Source of the DNA: Bacteroidia bacterium
Lineage (GTDB): Bacteria > Bacteroidota > Bacteroidia > Bacteroidales > CAJPTX01
Length of the DNA: 6,807 nt
Assembly: GCA_905373665.1 (NCBI GenBank)
Contig: CAJPTV010000111.1
Coordinates: forward strand, 1 to 6,807
Direction of reading: 5' to 3'
The notes beneath the pieces were generated by a model. It had not been told where the DNA came from and searched no databases. It worked only from the letters and a program-made list of their open reading frames with translations. Position 1 is the stretch's first letter, and each line of letters begins with the position of its first letter. Below, piece by piece: positions 1 through 6,780 of this stretch. A program made the translations under genes and the position numbers.

Positions 1-1
1 G

Positions 2-76
2 GGTGGAGGAGGGAAAGGGGTGGCTATGATTGACAACACTTCTAAAAACGATAATACGAAAGAAAAAGATGAATAA
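2..76 (+). CDS. Possible 3' end of an upstream gene (partial)
   Basis: The frame is open from the window edge and stops with taa at 74-76, 12 nt before the nuclease start. The visible tail is Lys/Asp/Asn/Glu-rich and hydrophilic, ending in NTKEKDE, as is common for a protein C-terminus. No domain can be recognised in 24 codons. An internal ATG at 26 could equally start a 16-codon ORF with no meaning. If real, the close spacing suggests co-transcription with the nuclease gene. DUF1016 genes in Bacteroidota often sit beside type I restriction-modification genes, so an hsd-type gene is one guess, but nothing in the sequence proves it. Confidence 0.3.
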   Translation, partial: GGGGKGVAMIDNTSKNDNTKEKDE

Positions 77-88
77 GAGTGCAAAAGG

Positions 89-1177
89 ATGGATAATGAA
101 ATAATACTCTCAGCAAACAATCCTCAAGGACAACCATCAGGATATGCAGAATGGTTGGAAAGTATCAAATCTCAATATCGTAATGCACAACTCAAGGCTG
201 CTGTCAAAGTAAATTCAGAGTTGCTGCGCTTCTATTGGAAGTTAGGGCATGATTTAGTTACCTTAAAAGCTGAGGAGCGTTGGGGTGCAGGAATAATAGA
301 ACGCATAAGTCTAGACTTCAAAGAGGCATTTCCTAAGCAAAGTGGGTTTTCCAAAACTAATTTGTGGTACATAAGGAAATGGTATGTGTTTTATTCTCAG
401 TTAGATCCAATTCTCCACCAGCCTGGTGGAGAATTGGAAGATTTACTCTTTCAAGTACCATGGAGACATCATTGTGAAATCATCACCAAATGCCAAACAA
501 CAGAGGAGGCTATCTTTTATTTACAAGAAACAGTAAATAATGGCTGGAGTCGATCTGCTTTAGAAAATGCACTAATGGCCAACTTCTATCAGCAGAAAGG
601 GAAGGCTATTACCAATTTTCAAAAACAGTTGCCATCCTCACAGAGTAAACTTGCACAAGAGGCTCTCAAAGACCCTTATATCTTTGACTTTCTCACAATG
701 CGCGAAGATTATGACGAGAAAGATTTAGAAGATGAATTGACAAAGCATATTACACAATTCCTCTTAGAACTGGGCAAAGGTTTTTCCTTTTGTGGAAGAC
801 AAGTAGAAATTGTGGTATCGGGAACTTCTTATCGAATCGATATGCTCTTTTACCATATACGGCTTAAATGTTATGTGGTGGTAGAGTTAAAAACACATAC
901 TTTTCAACCAGAGTATGCCGGTAAACTCAACTTCTATGTTACAGCTGTAGACAAATTGCTTAAACAAGAAGAAGACAATCCGACAATAGGACTTCTTATT
1001 TGCAAGACAAAAGATGAGACAAAAGTGGAATGGGCATTTAATGGTCTTAATAAGCCATTAGGTGTGGCTGCTTATGAATTGAATACTATTATCCCTCAAG
1101 AAATTGTTTCGAAATTGCCCACAATAGAAGAGGTCGAGCAAGGGCTAAATAAAGTGGATTCTCCTAATCAAAAGTAA
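89..1177 (+). CDS. DUF1016 (YhcG-type) PDDEXK nuclease family protein
   Basis: A 362-residue protein with the usual two-part build of the family. The N-terminal DUF1016 helical domain (about 18-165) carries the typical stretches LLRFYWKLG (46-54), WYIRKWY (93-99), VPWRHHCEII (123-132) and NNGWSRSALE (150-159). The C-terminal PD-(D/E)XK nuclease-like domain (about 185-335) has ALKDPYIFDFL (192-202), then D251 in YRIDMLFYH and E266/K268 in VVVELKT, which fit the D...ExK catalytic core, followed by PEYAGKLNFYV and NPTIGLLICK. Length and motifs look complete, so the protein should be active. Members are cytoplasmic putative DNA nucleases, often encoded in restriction-modification or other defence islands; the exact target is unknown. 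The start at 89 is the first in-frame ATG after the upstream stop, with an A/G-rich but poorly placed Shine-Dalgarno. The gene is clearly more AT-rich than the SusCD genes, consistent with acquisition by transfer. A perfect palindrome lies inside it at 406-438. Confidence 0.93.
   Translation: MDNEIILSANNPQGQPSGYAEWLESIKSQYRNAQLKAAVKVNSELLRFYWKLGHDLVTLKAEERWGAGIIERISLDFKEAFPKQSGFSKTNLWYIRKWYVFYSQLDPILHQPGGELEDLLFQVPWRHHCEIITKCQTTEEAIFYLQETVNNGWSRSALENALMANFYQQKGKAITNFQKQLPSSQSKLAQEALKDPYIFDFLTMREDYDEKDLEDELTKHITQFLLELGKGFSFCGRQVEIVVSGTSYRIDMLFYHIRLKCYVVVELKTHTFQPEYAGKLNFYVTAVDKLLKQEEDNPTIGLLICKTKDETKVEWAFNGLNKPLGVAAYELNTIIPQEIVSKLPTIEEVEQGLNKVDSPNQK
406..438. repeat. Perfect 33-nt palindrome inside the nuclease gene
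   Basis: Left arm tccaattctccaccag (406-421) and right arm ctggtggagaattgga (423-438) are exact reverse complements around a single central c (422). All 16 pairs match when checked base by base. It encodes residues 106-117 (DPILHQPGGELE), in the linker just before the conserved VPWRHH motif. On RNA it would form a stem of about 15 bp with a 3-nt loop. Function is unknown: it could be an mRNA hairpin, a protein or recombinase binding site, or chance in a coding region. The sequence itself is certain; only the meaning is not. Confidence 0.9.
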
Positions 1178-1290
1178 GGCTTATTTCACCAAATCTACAA
1201 ATGTAGCCAAGCTATCGAAAGCGAAAATCATGAGCTATTCTACAACTTTGGAAATAATGCACGTAAGTTTTTAGAAGCGTATCTGGAGAT
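1178..1290 (+). pseudogene. Probable remnant of an AAA-family ATPase gene (C-terminal part)
   Basis: Reading on in the same frame directly after the nuclease stop gives LFHQIYKCSQAIESENHE followed by FYNFGNNARKFLEAYLEM. The FYNFGNNARKFLEAYL stretch resembles the segment 'FY..pN..RK.LEaflsfkyP' that I recall from the C-terminal half of AAA_13/RloC-like defence ATPases. There is no start codon before the similarity begins, and the rest of such a protein is missing on both sides. The similarity ends where repeat copy A begins at about 1291. I read this as a decayed fragment, perhaps cut by the repeat element. The call rests on motif memory only; it could also be an extension of the nuclease reading frame interrupted by the taa at 1175. 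Confidence 0.42.
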
Positions 1291-1516
1291 GTGTCAAAAT
1301 ACACCCTCCCTCTCTCGTAGGGGGGGGAAACACGATTCCCACTCTTCTGTTGCGCCTTACGGCGCAGGGCAGTCCTAAGGGCGCGCGGGTCCTAAGGGCG
1401 GACGGCCCGTGGTGAAGGAGAGTCGTGGAAATAATCAACAGGGCGACACGTCGTGCCGCGTTGCGACCGAAAGCACGCTACACCTCTATAGGAGGTTGGG
1501 AAGTGAGTTTTGACAC
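1291..1516 (+). repeat. MITE-like intergenic repeat, copy A
   Basis: This 226-bp non-coding unit is bounded by inverted ends: gtgtcaaaat at 1291-1300 and gttttgacac at 1507-1516 (reverse complement gtgtcaaaac). Inside are a G8 tract (1320-1327), a hairpin tgcgcc-ttac-ggcgca (1351-1366) within a 20-bp core shared exactly with copy B, two tcctaagggcg repeats, and several short inverted repeats (for example cgtgc/gcacg and acctc/gaggt at about 1450-1495). No transposase is encoded. No clear target-site duplication is visible in the flanks, so active transposition is not shown; it could also be a dispersed structured intergenic repeat. It separates the nuclease locus from the SusCD operon. Confidence 0.6.
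1372..1400 (+). repeat. Two direct repeats gtcctaagggcg
   Basis: The 12-mer gtcctaagggcg occurs at 1372-1383 and again at 1389-1400, a period of 17 bp. A related inverted pair occurs near 6719-6746 at the other end of the window. They look like sub-modules of the intergenic repeat family rather than operators, but two half-sites spaced at 17 bp could also be bound by a protein. Confidence 0.7.
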
Positions 1517-1619
1517 CCCTTTGTTGTATCTCGCGGATTGATAGCTGAAAATCGCCCTACGAGAGGGGCTCTTGCCAAAAATAGCGCGGGGAGGGAGGGC
1601 GTAAATTCCCTACTTTATA

Positions 1620-1627
1620 TAACTTTG
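1620..1627 (+). promoter_or_regulatory. Candidate -7 promoter box for the susCD operon
   Basis: The octamer taactttg matches the Bacteroidota primary-sigma -7 consensus TAnnTTTG exactly. It lies 41 bp before the susC-like ATG, which would give a leader of roughly 35 nt. No good TTTG -33 element is present 19-21 bp upstream, so the promoter may be weak or need an activator. An A-rich stretch with aaggg (1656-1660) sits about 8 nt before the start codon and may act as a ribosome binding site. Confidence 0.42.
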
Positions 1628-1668
1628 CTTCAGTAAAAGAGAGGACTAAGAAAATAAGGGTTATACTC

Positions 1669-4600
1669 ATGAAACGGAATTTGATCTTCTTCTTGCTATT
1701 GTGCGTGGTGCAAACAGTGCTGGCACAGACAGTTGAGGTGCCCAATGTGATCGTCGAGCGCTTTACGGTGAAGGGCGTGGTCACCTCGGCTGAAGACGGT
1801 TTGCCATTGCCACAACTAGCCATACGAATCAAGGGTACTAATACGGGCGTGGTGACAGATATGGAGGGGCGCTACTCGATCAATATCGAAGATGTAGCGG
1901 CCGTGCTGATCTTTGAGTATGTGGGGATGCAGACCCAAGAGATTGTGGTCGGCGCGGGGAGCGGACAGGTCGAAATCAATGTCGAAATGCAGCCCGCGCT
2001 CGAGGAGATTGACCAAGTGATGGTGCTCGGCTATACCTCCCGTGGCAAGAATCAGATGACGGGCTCCAGCGTTCAGATGGATGCGAAGGAACTCAATACG
2101 CGCCCCGCATTGCAGGTCGTGGAGGGGATGGCAGGCAAAGTCCCTGGGATGGTGACCAATATGAGCTCGTCGACCCCAGGGTCGCTTTCAACGGTTCGTG
2201 TCCGTGGTGCGAGCTCGGTGACGGGGAGTAACACAGACCCGCTCTATGTGGTGGACGGCGTGCCGATCGCTTACGAAAAGGAGAACCGAGGGTTGAACTC
2301 CTCGAGTCTCTCCGCACTCGCTTCGCTTAACAACGCGGATATTGAGTCGGTGACGCTCTTGAAAGATGCCTCTGCTACGGCGGCTTATGGGGCGCGCGGC
2401 TCAAACGGGGTAATTGTCATCAAGACCAAGAACGGACGTAAGGGCGCTACCAAGTTTAACTTTAGCGCGCGCTATGGGGCAGCACAGCGCCTTCCCAACT
2501 TAGGCTTTATGACCGCAGAGCAGCAGCTCGAGCTCCTCGCCTTTACCAAGCGAAACGGAGAGTTTGTAAAAAAGCTGCTCGATGAGCAAAACGTAGACCC
2601 GGGGATCTACCTGAATTACGCCATTGGAAAGCTCACCGATGCGCAGCTTGCTAGGGTTAACGAATTGTGGAATTCGCTCCCCGATGTCTCAACCTACAAG
2701 CAAGGGCTCTTAGATAACGCTGACGGGACAACCCCGAACATCAAGGCGTGGAACGAGGCTGGGCGTCCGAACTATGACTTCGCAAAAGCCTACTGGCGTC
2801 AGATTACAAGCACGGTCGATGCGCAAATCTCTGCCTCGGGGGGCGATGATACGCAGACCTTCTACGCTTCGTTTGGGGGGAACTATTCGCAAAACCCTGT
2901 CGTAGGGGCTGACTTTAAGCGTGTGAGCGGTGCGCTCAACGTAGACCGTACGCTTGTGAAGTGGCTCAAGTTCTCCACCAACAACCAAGTTTCTTACACG
3001 CGCCAAGACGGGGTGTTTGCCGAACAGATTAGCAGCATGGGGAACCCCATCGCAGGTCCGTACTACGCATCGCCCTTTACCCCAGTCTATAAAAACGGGA
3101 AGCCGAACATCGACCTCGGGGGCGCTCTCAACTGGCTCTATTTGAAAGACCATAACGAAGGAAAACAAGCCCTCTCGCACCTCTCTACTAACAACCAACT
3201 GACGGCAACCATCGTCGAAGGGCTAAGCTTCAAGAGCCGCGTAGCGCTAGACTTTGTCCTTTTTGATGCGAAAGAGTATGACAACCGTATACACAGCGAT
3301 CACAGCTATGAGAACGGGCGTGCCTATCAGAGCAAGCAGTCTACCTACAACTTCGTAACTCAAAACTCGCTGAACTACGACCGTCGTTTCTTAGAAGACC
3401 ACAAGATCTCCTTGCTTGCCCTCCAAGAGTACCAACGGAGCTATGTCAACTTCTTGTCAGGACAGGCGTTCAACTCTGCGACCGACAAGGTGAAAGACCT
3501 CGGTTCGCTCAAAACCAACCAAGGCACGAACGGCTCTGAGTCTGGCTGGGGCAACGCGGCCTATCTTTTGCTTCTCAACTATGACTACGCAGGACGTTAT
3601 ATCCTCGACCTCTCTTACCGCCTTGAGGGCTCTTCGCGTTTCGCTCGCGACAAGCGTTTTGGGAACTTCGGTTCGGTCGGGCTGGCTTGGAATGTCCATG
3701 CAGAGAAGTTCTTCGAACCTCTTGTGAACACCATTACCCGCTTGCGTTTCCGTACCTCGTACGGGATTAGCGGTAACTCCGAAGTCGGGGGCGAGGGGCG
3801 TTACCTCCGTTCCCTCGAGTACTTTGGTTCGTATAACGGACGTCCTGCTGGCGATATCTATGACTATGGCAACCCCGACCTAACGTGGGAAAAGAACGCT
3901 ACGTTGGACGTGGGGATGGAGTTCTCGCTCTGGTATGATCGCATCTCGGGGTCGTTAACCTACTTCAACAAACGTACTTATGACCTCCTGCAGCCCGTGC
4001 CGCTCCCGCTCTCCTCGGGGCACAACTCCGTCTATCGGAATGCTGGGGAAATGTACAACCGCGGGGTTGAGGCACAGTTAGATTTCGGTATTCTTCGTTT
4101 GCGCGACCTCAATGTCAATTTTGGAGTAAACGTCGCGACGGTAAACAATAAGGTGACCAAGCTCGCACACGATGAAAAATCGGGCAAGACCATCCCGCTA
4201 AGTAACGGTGCTTACACCAACATCGACGAGGGGCATACGGTGAACGAGTGGTATCTCTACGCTTATGCAGGTGTAGACCCAACCACGGGGCTCTCGCTCT
4301 ATTACACCGACGAGACGCGCACCACGACCACCAAGGACTTTACCAAAGCAAAGCGCCAGTGGATGGGCAGTAGTGCCATCCCGACTCTCACCTCGGGCTT
4401 CACCTTCCACGTAGATTGGAAGGGGGCATACCTCGACATGAGTGGTTACCTTGCGATGGGGCACAAGATTATGAATCCGTACTCCGCTGATTTCTACAAT
4501 GATGATGCTTCGCACCTTGTGAAACACCGCGGGGTCGATGGGATGTACGGCAAGCTTTGGAAGGGGGTTGGAGATACGCAGGCTGATCTCCCACTGACTG

Positions 4601-4890
4601 GGATTGGGGCTGGACAAAACGGGGTGATTCGCAACAGCGACCACTTCCTTCGCAAGGGCGATTTCTTCCGCCTTCGTGACCTAACCCTAGGTTACAACCT
4701 CCCTAAGTCTTGGCTTAACCGCATTCACTTCAATGGTTCGGTGACGGTCTATGGGCAAGTGACGAACCTCTTTACTTACAAGTTTGATAAGAAGCTGAAC
4801 TACGACCCTGAGGTACCCGACGAAGGACTCTGGGAGTTCCGTAACCCAGCCATGCGCACCTACTCCGTGGGTTGTAATATTAACTTCTAG
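1669..4890 (+). CDS. SusC/RagA-family TonB-dependent outer-membrane transporter
   Basis: A complete 1073-residue protein. Residues 1-19 are a signal peptide (MKRN, hydrophobic FFLLLCVV, cleavage after VLA-QT), which supports the start at 1669. A CarboxypepD_reg-like beta-sandwich follows (about 32-108; GVVTDMEGRYSI at 60-71), then the link IDQVMVLGYTSRGK and the plug domain (about 125-255) with VRVRGASSV, DPLYVVDGVPI (190-200) and the SusC signature ADIESVTLLKDASATAAYGARGSNG (223-247, also containing IVIKTK just after). The rest is a 22-strand-type barrel with the family-typical FFRLRDLTLGYNLP (999-1012) and QVTNLF near the end, closing on an aromatic residue (NINF) as needed for barrel assembly. 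It should import a ligand captured by the SusD partner 18 nt downstream, powered by TonB-ExbBD. The substrate cannot be inferred: no degradative enzyme or regulator is adjacent. RagA-type peptide import and glycan import are both possible. Confidence 0.96.
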   Translation: MKRNLIFFLLLCVVQTVLAQTVEVPNVIVERFTVKGVVTSAEDGLPLPQLAIRIKGTNTGVVTDMEGRYSINIEDVAAVLIFEYVGMQTQEIVVGAGSGQVEINVEMQPALEEIDQVMVLGYTSRGKNQMTGSSVQMDAKELNTRPALQVVEGMAGKVPGMVTNMSSSTPGSLSTVRVRGASSVTGSNTDPLYVVDGVPIAYEKENRGLNSSSLSALASLNNADIESVTLLKDASATAAYGARGSNGVIVIKTKNGRKGATKFNFSARYGAAQRLPNLGFMTAEQQLELLAFTKRNGEFVKKLLDEQNVDPGIYLNYAIGKLTDAQLARVNELWNSLPDVSTYKQGLLDNADGTTPNIKAWNEAGRPNYDFAKAYWRQITSTVDAQISASGGDDTQTFYASFGGNYSQNPVVGADFKRVSGALNVDRTLVKWLKFSTNNQVSYTRQDGVFAEQISSMGNPIAGPYYASPFTPVYKNGKPNIDLGGALNWLYLKDHNEGKQALSHLSTNNQLTATIVEGLSFKSRVALDFVLFDAKEYDNRIHSDHSYENGRAYQSKQSTYNFVTQNSLNYDRRFLEDHKISLLALQEYQRSYVNFLSGQAFNSATDKVKDLGSLKTNQGTNGSESGWGNAAYLLLLNYDYAGRYILDLSYRLEGSSRFARDKRFGNFGSVGLAWNVHAEKFFEPLVNTITRLRFRTSYGISGNSEVGGEGRYLRSLEYFGSYNGRPAGDIYDYGNPDLTWEKNATLDVGMEFSLWYDRISGSLTYFNKRTYDLLQPVPLPLSSGHNSVYRNAGEMYNRGVEAQLDFGILRLRDLNVNFGVNVATVNNKVTKLAHDEKSGKTIPLSNGAYTNIDEGHTVNEWYLYAYAGVDPTTGLSLYYTDETRTTTTKDFTKAKRQWMGSSAIPTLTSGFTFHVDWKGAYLDMSGYLAMGHKIMNPYSADFYNDDASHLVKHRGVDGMYGKLWKGVGDTQADLPLTGIGAGQNGVIRNSDHFLRKGDFFRLRDLTLGYNLPKSWLNRIHFNGSVTVYGQVTNLFTYKFDKKLNYDPEVPDEGLWEFRNPAMRTYSVGCNINF

Positions 4891-4893
4891 TTT

Positions 4894-4899
4894 GGGAGG
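4894..4899 (+). promoter_or_regulatory. Ribosome binding site of the susD-like gene
   Basis: The purine-rich gggagg lies 9 nt before the ATG at 4909, within the 18-nt gap after the susC-like stop. Strong Shine-Dalgarno sequences are less usual in Bacteroidota, so it supports this start and translation from the shared mRNA. Confidence 0.55.
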
Positions 4900-4908
4900 C
4901 TCTAGAGA

Positions 4909-6390
4909 ATGAAAAACAGAATAATTACCCCCTTGCTCGCCCTCCTCGCTACAGCCACGCTTCTTTTCTCTTCGTGTGGTAAAGACTCGTTAGAGTTCCC
5001 ACTCTCTGGGAAGCTTAAGTATGAGGATATCAATACGGTGGAGGTGCTCAATTCGGTACTCTATAGCGCCTATCGTTTCATCGCGACAGATTCCTACTAT
5101 GGTCGCTACATGGTGGTGCTTGGCGAACTCCGCTCGGAAAACTGCATGGCGAACCTGAACGCGATGTTGATGTACATGGAGTACAACGCGGGCAAGTACA
5201 TCGTACCTGAGAACTACGATATCTTGAACATTTGGACGAATATGTACAAGGCCATAGCCGCAACGAATGCGGTGATTGCGCATGAGACGGCTTTTCCCGA
5301 TAGCAAAGAGGCTGAACTCATGGTGGGGCAGGCTTATGGTCTTCGTGCTTTGGTACACTATGATTTGCTCCGTCTCTTCGGTGCCGAGCACTCGGGGAGT
5401 GCCGTGACAGGGATTCCCTACGTTACGGTCTATCCGCCTACGAATCTGACTCCTGCACGCACCCCCGTAGATGAGGTAAAGACGAAACTCTTTGCGGATG
5501 TCGACAAAGCGATAGCGCTTCTTAAGTCATGGACTAATGAGGAGGCTGCGCAGGGGAAGAATGCGATGCTACCCCAGGTGCACTTAAACTATTACGCGGC
5601 GCATGTTTTGCGTGCACGTATGGCTCTCTGGTTTGGTGATTGGGCGAAGGCGCTCGAAAGCATTAAGGTGGTAGAGGATAGCCATCAGTTCCGCATCCTC
5701 TCTAAAGATGAGTTCGTTGCTTCGTGGAAAAAGAAGCTTAATCCGAACTCTATCTTCGAGCTCGCGATCACCGCTGCGGCGATGACCAATACCCTCAGTT
5801 TGGCGCAAACCTATCACGACCCTGACTTTGGTGCGGTAGCGCCTACCCCTTACCTCAAGAATCTCTTTGAACCCAGCGACGTGCGAGGGGGTAAGAATAT
5901 GATAGGGGAGAACGTAGAGCAAAGGCTACGGAAAGAAAAGGCGAATGAGCCCTTGAACACCTACTTAGCCAATCTGGGGAAATACCCAGACCATAAGACG
6001 AATACTGACAACATCGTGCTGATGCGCTATGAGGAGGTGGTCTTGATGAAGGCCGAGGCGCTCTTCCGTACGGGCGATCTTGCTGGGGCATTAACCGCAC
6101 TCAACAGTATTGCGGCGGCGCGTGGTGCTACGCTTCATACGGCGGCAACGGAAGATGCTATCTTGTTGGAACGTCAAAAGGAGCTCTGCTTTGAGGGCTT
6201 CCGTTTCGATGACCTCGCACGCTTCAAGCGCAGTGTAGACGCAAAGTGCGAAGTGGAGGGAACTGGGGACTTTTACAAGTTACCCTACAAGTATGGGACG
6301 AAGCAGTACACCCTTCCCCTTCCGATGGAGGAGTTACTTGCAAACCCCAGTCTTGTACAAACTGACGGCTTTGCAGGGGCAGGGCGGTAG
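4909..6390 (+). CDS. SusD/RagB-family surface lipoprotein
   Basis: A complete 493-residue protein and the binding partner of the SusC-like transporter. It begins with a lipoprotein signal (MKNR, hydrophobic LLALLATATLLF, lipobox LFSSC) with the predicted acylated C23, so it is anchored in the outer membrane and probably exposed at the cell surface. The N-terminal helical half has the SusD-like features of tetratricopeptide-like helices (IWTNMYKAIAATNAVI; GQAYGLRALVHYDLLRLFG) followed by GIPYVTVYPP. The C-terminal RagB/SusD part has NIVLMRYEEVVLMKAEAL (368-385), the signature RQKELCFEGFRFDDLARF (422-439) and the closing YTLPLPMEELLANPSLVQ. Length is normal for the family (RagB is similar in size). 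It is translated from the same mRNA as the transporter, and a terminator follows 24 nt after the stop, so the operon contains only these two genes. Which glycan or peptide it binds cannot be read from the sequence. Confidence 0.95.
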   Translation: MKNRIITPLLALLATATLLFSSCGKDSLEFPLSGKLKYEDINTVEVLNSVLYSAYRFIATDSYYGRYMVVLGELRSENCMANLNAMLMYMEYNAGKYIVPENYDILNIWTNMYKAIAATNAVIAHETAFPDSKEAELMVGQAYGLRALVHYDLLRLFGAEHSGSAVTGIPYVTVYPPTNLTPARTPVDEVKTKLFADVDKAIALLKSWTNEEAAQGKNAMLPQVHLNYYAAHVLRARMALWFGDWAKALESIKVVEDSHQFRILSKDEFVASWKKKLNPNSIFELAITAAAMTNTLSLAQTYHDPDFGAVAPTPYLKNLFEPSDVRGGKNMIGENVEQRLRKEKANEPLNTYLANLGKYPDHKTNTDNIVLMRYEEVVLMKAEALFRTGDLAGALTALNSIAAARGATLHTAATEDAILLERQKELCFEGFRFDDLARFKRSVDAKCEVEGTGDFYKLPYKYGTKQYTLPLPMEELLANPSLVQTDGFAGAGR

Positions 6391-6414
6391 TCTCTTCCCA
6401 GCACGAGAGTATTA

Positions 6415-6459
6415 AACCAAAGCGGCAGTCTCCTGTAGTAGGGGACTGCCGATTTGGTT
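6415..6459 (+). terminator. Rho-independent-type terminator after susD-like gene
   Basis: Arms 6415-6433 and 6441-6459 form a 19-pair stem with one g/a mismatch and one G-U wobble around the 7-nt loop tgtagta; the core is ggcagtc/gactgcc. The outer part is aaccaaa on the left and tttggtt on the right, so the stem can work in both directions although the U-tract is short. It closes the two-gene operon and shields it from the repeat region beyond. Confidence 0.8.
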
Positions 6460-6467
6460 AGGCGAGG

Positions 6468-6647
6468 GTGTCAAAATCCCCAAGAGTCGTATCAAAAGAG
6501 TGTGTCGAAGCGACCAAAGGGTTCGGGGTTTATGGCGCGGTGCGCCGAACGGCGGGGTTCTGGGGTCTGTAGGGGCGCAGCATGCTACGCCCTGCGCCGT
6601 AAGGCGCATAATGAATCGATGCGAAAAGAGGTGTTGTATTTTGACAC
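6468..6647 (-). repeat. MITE-like intergenic repeat, copy B (inverted relative to copy A)
   Basis: The 180-bp unit is bounded by gtgtcaaaat (6468-6477) and attttgacac (6638-6647). On the minus strand it starts gtgtcaaaatacaacacc, very close to the left end of copy A (gtgtcaaaatacaccc), and contains the same 20-bp core (6589-6608 on the plus strand) with the hairpin tgcgcc/ggcgca. The rest of the interior differs from A, and additional short hairpins occur (ggcgcag/ctgcgcc at about 6574-6598; cgccgaacggcg at about 6543-6554). Small reading frames crossing it have no recognisable protein. No target duplication is obvious. Confidence 0.6.
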
Positions 6648-6687
6648 ACTCTCTAAGAGTACTCACCCCTGACGGGGTTCAAGTTGT

Positions 6688-6703
6688 GCCCCCTTTCGGG
6701 GGC
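6688..6703. repeat. GC-rich hairpin gccccc-tttc-gggggc
   Basis: A perfect 6-bp GC stem with a tttc loop, preceded at 6667-6674 by a smaller cccc/gggg arm pair (cccctgacgggg). No T-run follows, so it is not a convincing terminator; it is probably part of the mosaic intergenic repeat. Confidence 0.5.
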
Positions 6704-6718
6704 GACGTGTGGGACAGC

Positions 6719-6746
6719 GCCCCTTAGGATCAATCGCCCTTAGGAT
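6719..6746 (-). repeat. Inverted pair of tcctaaggg-type repeats
   Basis: gccccttaggat (6719-6730) and cgcccttaggat (6735-6746) are two near-identical direct repeats 16 bp apart. Read on the minus strand they give atcctaaggg(g)cg, matching the doubled tcctaagggcg in copy A (1373-1400). Here they lie outside the GTGTCAAAAY-bounded unit rather than inside it. Confidence 0.6.
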
Positions 6747-6756
6747 TCCATTCCGG

Positions 6757-6780
6757 TAGTGTCTGTAAAAGTGTGTAAGC
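6757..6780. mobile_element. Possible insertion-sequence end (IS256-like)
   Basis: The sequence gtgtctgtaaaagtgtgtaa (6759-6778) resembles the terminal inverted repeats of some IS256-family elements (GT.TGTAAAAA.GTGTAAG-like). It is followed by a C8 tract (6780-6787), and the window ends 27 nt after the motif, so neither a transposase nor the opposite end can be seen. It may be a solo relic. The call rests on remembered motif shape only. Confidence 0.28.

Noticed and set aside
1291..1516. CRISPR-like array
   Set aside because: The two 12-bp repeats are too short, only two in number and only 5 bp apart; there are no regular spacers and no cas genes.
1531..1668. Possible riboswitch or leader RNA before the susC-like gene
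   Set aside because: Only weak short inverted repeats are visible, no known riboswitch motif is recognised, and the predicted leader from the -7 box is only about 35 nt.
1557..1832. Minus-strand 91-codon frame over the susC start
   Set aside because: It covers the promoter region and the signal-peptide and N-terminal codons of the clear SusC-like gene; it is a shadow frame without a recognisable product.
2710..3198. Minus-strand 162-codon frame inside the transporter gene
   Set aside because: It is fully inside a well-supported SusC-like coding region and arises from its GC-rich codon use; no domain is recognised.
6412..6727. Overlapping open frames of 72-84 codons on both strands in the 3' region
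   Set aside because: They run through the terminator stem and the inverted repeat unit, have no recognisable domain, overlap one another on opposite strands and show compositions typical of repeat DNA.
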